Shown here: in pieces, positions 63,760-64,000 of the stretch | How the letters are laid out: each line of letters opens with the position of its first letter | Position numbering within the stretch: position 1 is the stretch's first letter | Assembly: GCA_964603595.1 (NCBI GenBank) | Contig: CAZRVN010000005.1 | Span: 1-64,000 of the forward strand | DNA from: JAQVEM01 sp964603595 | Lineage (GTDB): Bacteria > Actinomycetota > Humimicrobiia > Humimicrobiales > Humimicrobiaceae | Direction: 5' to 3' | DNA length: 64,000 bases | The notes under the pieces: generated by a model | The model's database searches: none | What the model saw: the letters and a program-made list of their open reading frames with translations, nothing else | What the model was told of the DNA's origin: nothing | Made by a program: the position numbers and the translations under genes

Positions 63760-64000
63760 ATGATAAAGGTAAAAAATCTTACAAGAAAGTTTGAAGATAT
63801 TACTGCAGTAGAAAATATCTCATTTGATATCGGCGAGAGTGAAATCTTTGGGTTCCTGGGACCAAATGGTGCAGGAAAAACTACAACAATAAGGATGCTC
63901 TCAACTATTATTTCCCCAACTTCAGGCAGCATAAATATAGATAACAGAGACACCAAAAGCGGCGGTGAACATATAAGGTCAATAATCGGTCTTCTTACCG
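63760..64000 (+). CDS. ABC transporter ATP-binding protein, cut by window end
   Basis: The first 80 codons of an ABC ATPase start at ATG 63760 and run off the right edge. Seen: IKVKNLTRKFEDITAVENISFDI and Walker A GPNGAGKTT, then IRMLSTIISPTSGSINI, typical of drug- or Nat-type exporters (ABC-2 class). The substrate and permease lie outside the window. Confidence 0.9.
   Translation, partial: MIKVKNLTRKFEDITAVENISFDIGESEIFGFLGPNGAGKTTTIRMLSTIISPTSGSINIDNRDTKSGGEHIRSIIGLLT

Noticed and set aside
1..64000. CRISPR arrays, rRNA operons, intact tRNA genes, intact insertion sequences
   Set aside because: None was seen on reading through. There are no regularly spaced repeats, no transposase genes with intact motifs and no complete tRNA cloverleaf.

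Overview
This is an AT-rich bacterial chromosome window dominated by housekeeping genes in compact, mostly minus-strand operons. The order mcsA-mcsB-clpC-disA-ispD-ispF-gltX-cysE-cysS-rlmB-yacP and the order rpsF-ssb-rpsR-(DUF2232)-rplI-dnaB-purA are typical of low-GC Gram-positive lineages. A PASTA-repeat Ser/Thr kinase, several lipoproteins and the absence of any outer-membrane gene point the same way. A ferredoxin-fused EtfA beside an acyl-CoA dehydrogenase, a CooC-type ATPase, a two-gene minimal SUF system and a 2-hydroxyacyl-CoA dehydratase remnant suggest an anaerobe. TTG starts are frequent. I infer a monoderm anaerobe, either Firmicutes-like or one of the uncultivated low-GC actinobacterial lineages; I cannot place it further from the sequence alone.

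Layout. 1-3193: a WD40-repeat lipoprotein that runs off the left edge, then a gene graveyard with a broken HEPN/MNT pair and an unassigned GC-richer block. 3194-7230: malic enzyme, then the PP2C phosphatase/PASTA kinase pair. 7262-12642: fabZ-fabD-fabG-fabF-accD-accA. 12943-15642: TM2 protein, BirA, a PAS-PAS-GGDEF diguanylate cyclase and a small conserved protein. 15688-18989: acyl-CoA dehydrogenase and ferredoxin-type Etf. 19238-23070: bioY, a fusion of a degenerate carboxyltransferase domain to a biotin carrier, and accC. 23064-36122: the mcs/clp/disA/isp/aminoacyl-tRNA synthetase block. 36236-46846: lysS, greA, pstB, purEDA, dnaB, rplI, rpsR, ssb, rpsF. 47079-50464: MscS channel and an NAD salvage operon. 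50747-56852: GerMN lipoprotein, a dehydratase scar, a likely structured small RNA, CooC, SmsCB, a DUF4173 protein, and restriction-enzyme and tRNA remnants. 56861-63600: an NrnA-CBS-CCA protein, nitroreductase, and pabC-pabB-pabA. 63760-64000: the start of an ABC transporter ATPase.

How the genes connect. AccA/AccD lie in the fatty-acid cluster. The biotin carrier and AccC lie next to the biotin importer BioY, with the biotin ligase BirA nearby, so a complete acetyl-CoA carboxylase could be assembled from this window. The most unusual items are four. First, the carrier protein is fused to an OadA/PycB-like domain that has lost its metal-binding HxH. Second, McsB has lost several nucleotide-binding arginines, and its operon has a palindromic operator and no ctsR. 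Third, a promoter and terminator bracket a candidate small RNA of about 170 nt. Fourth, several decayed mobile or defence genes remain, including a tRNA-Asn 3' fragment.
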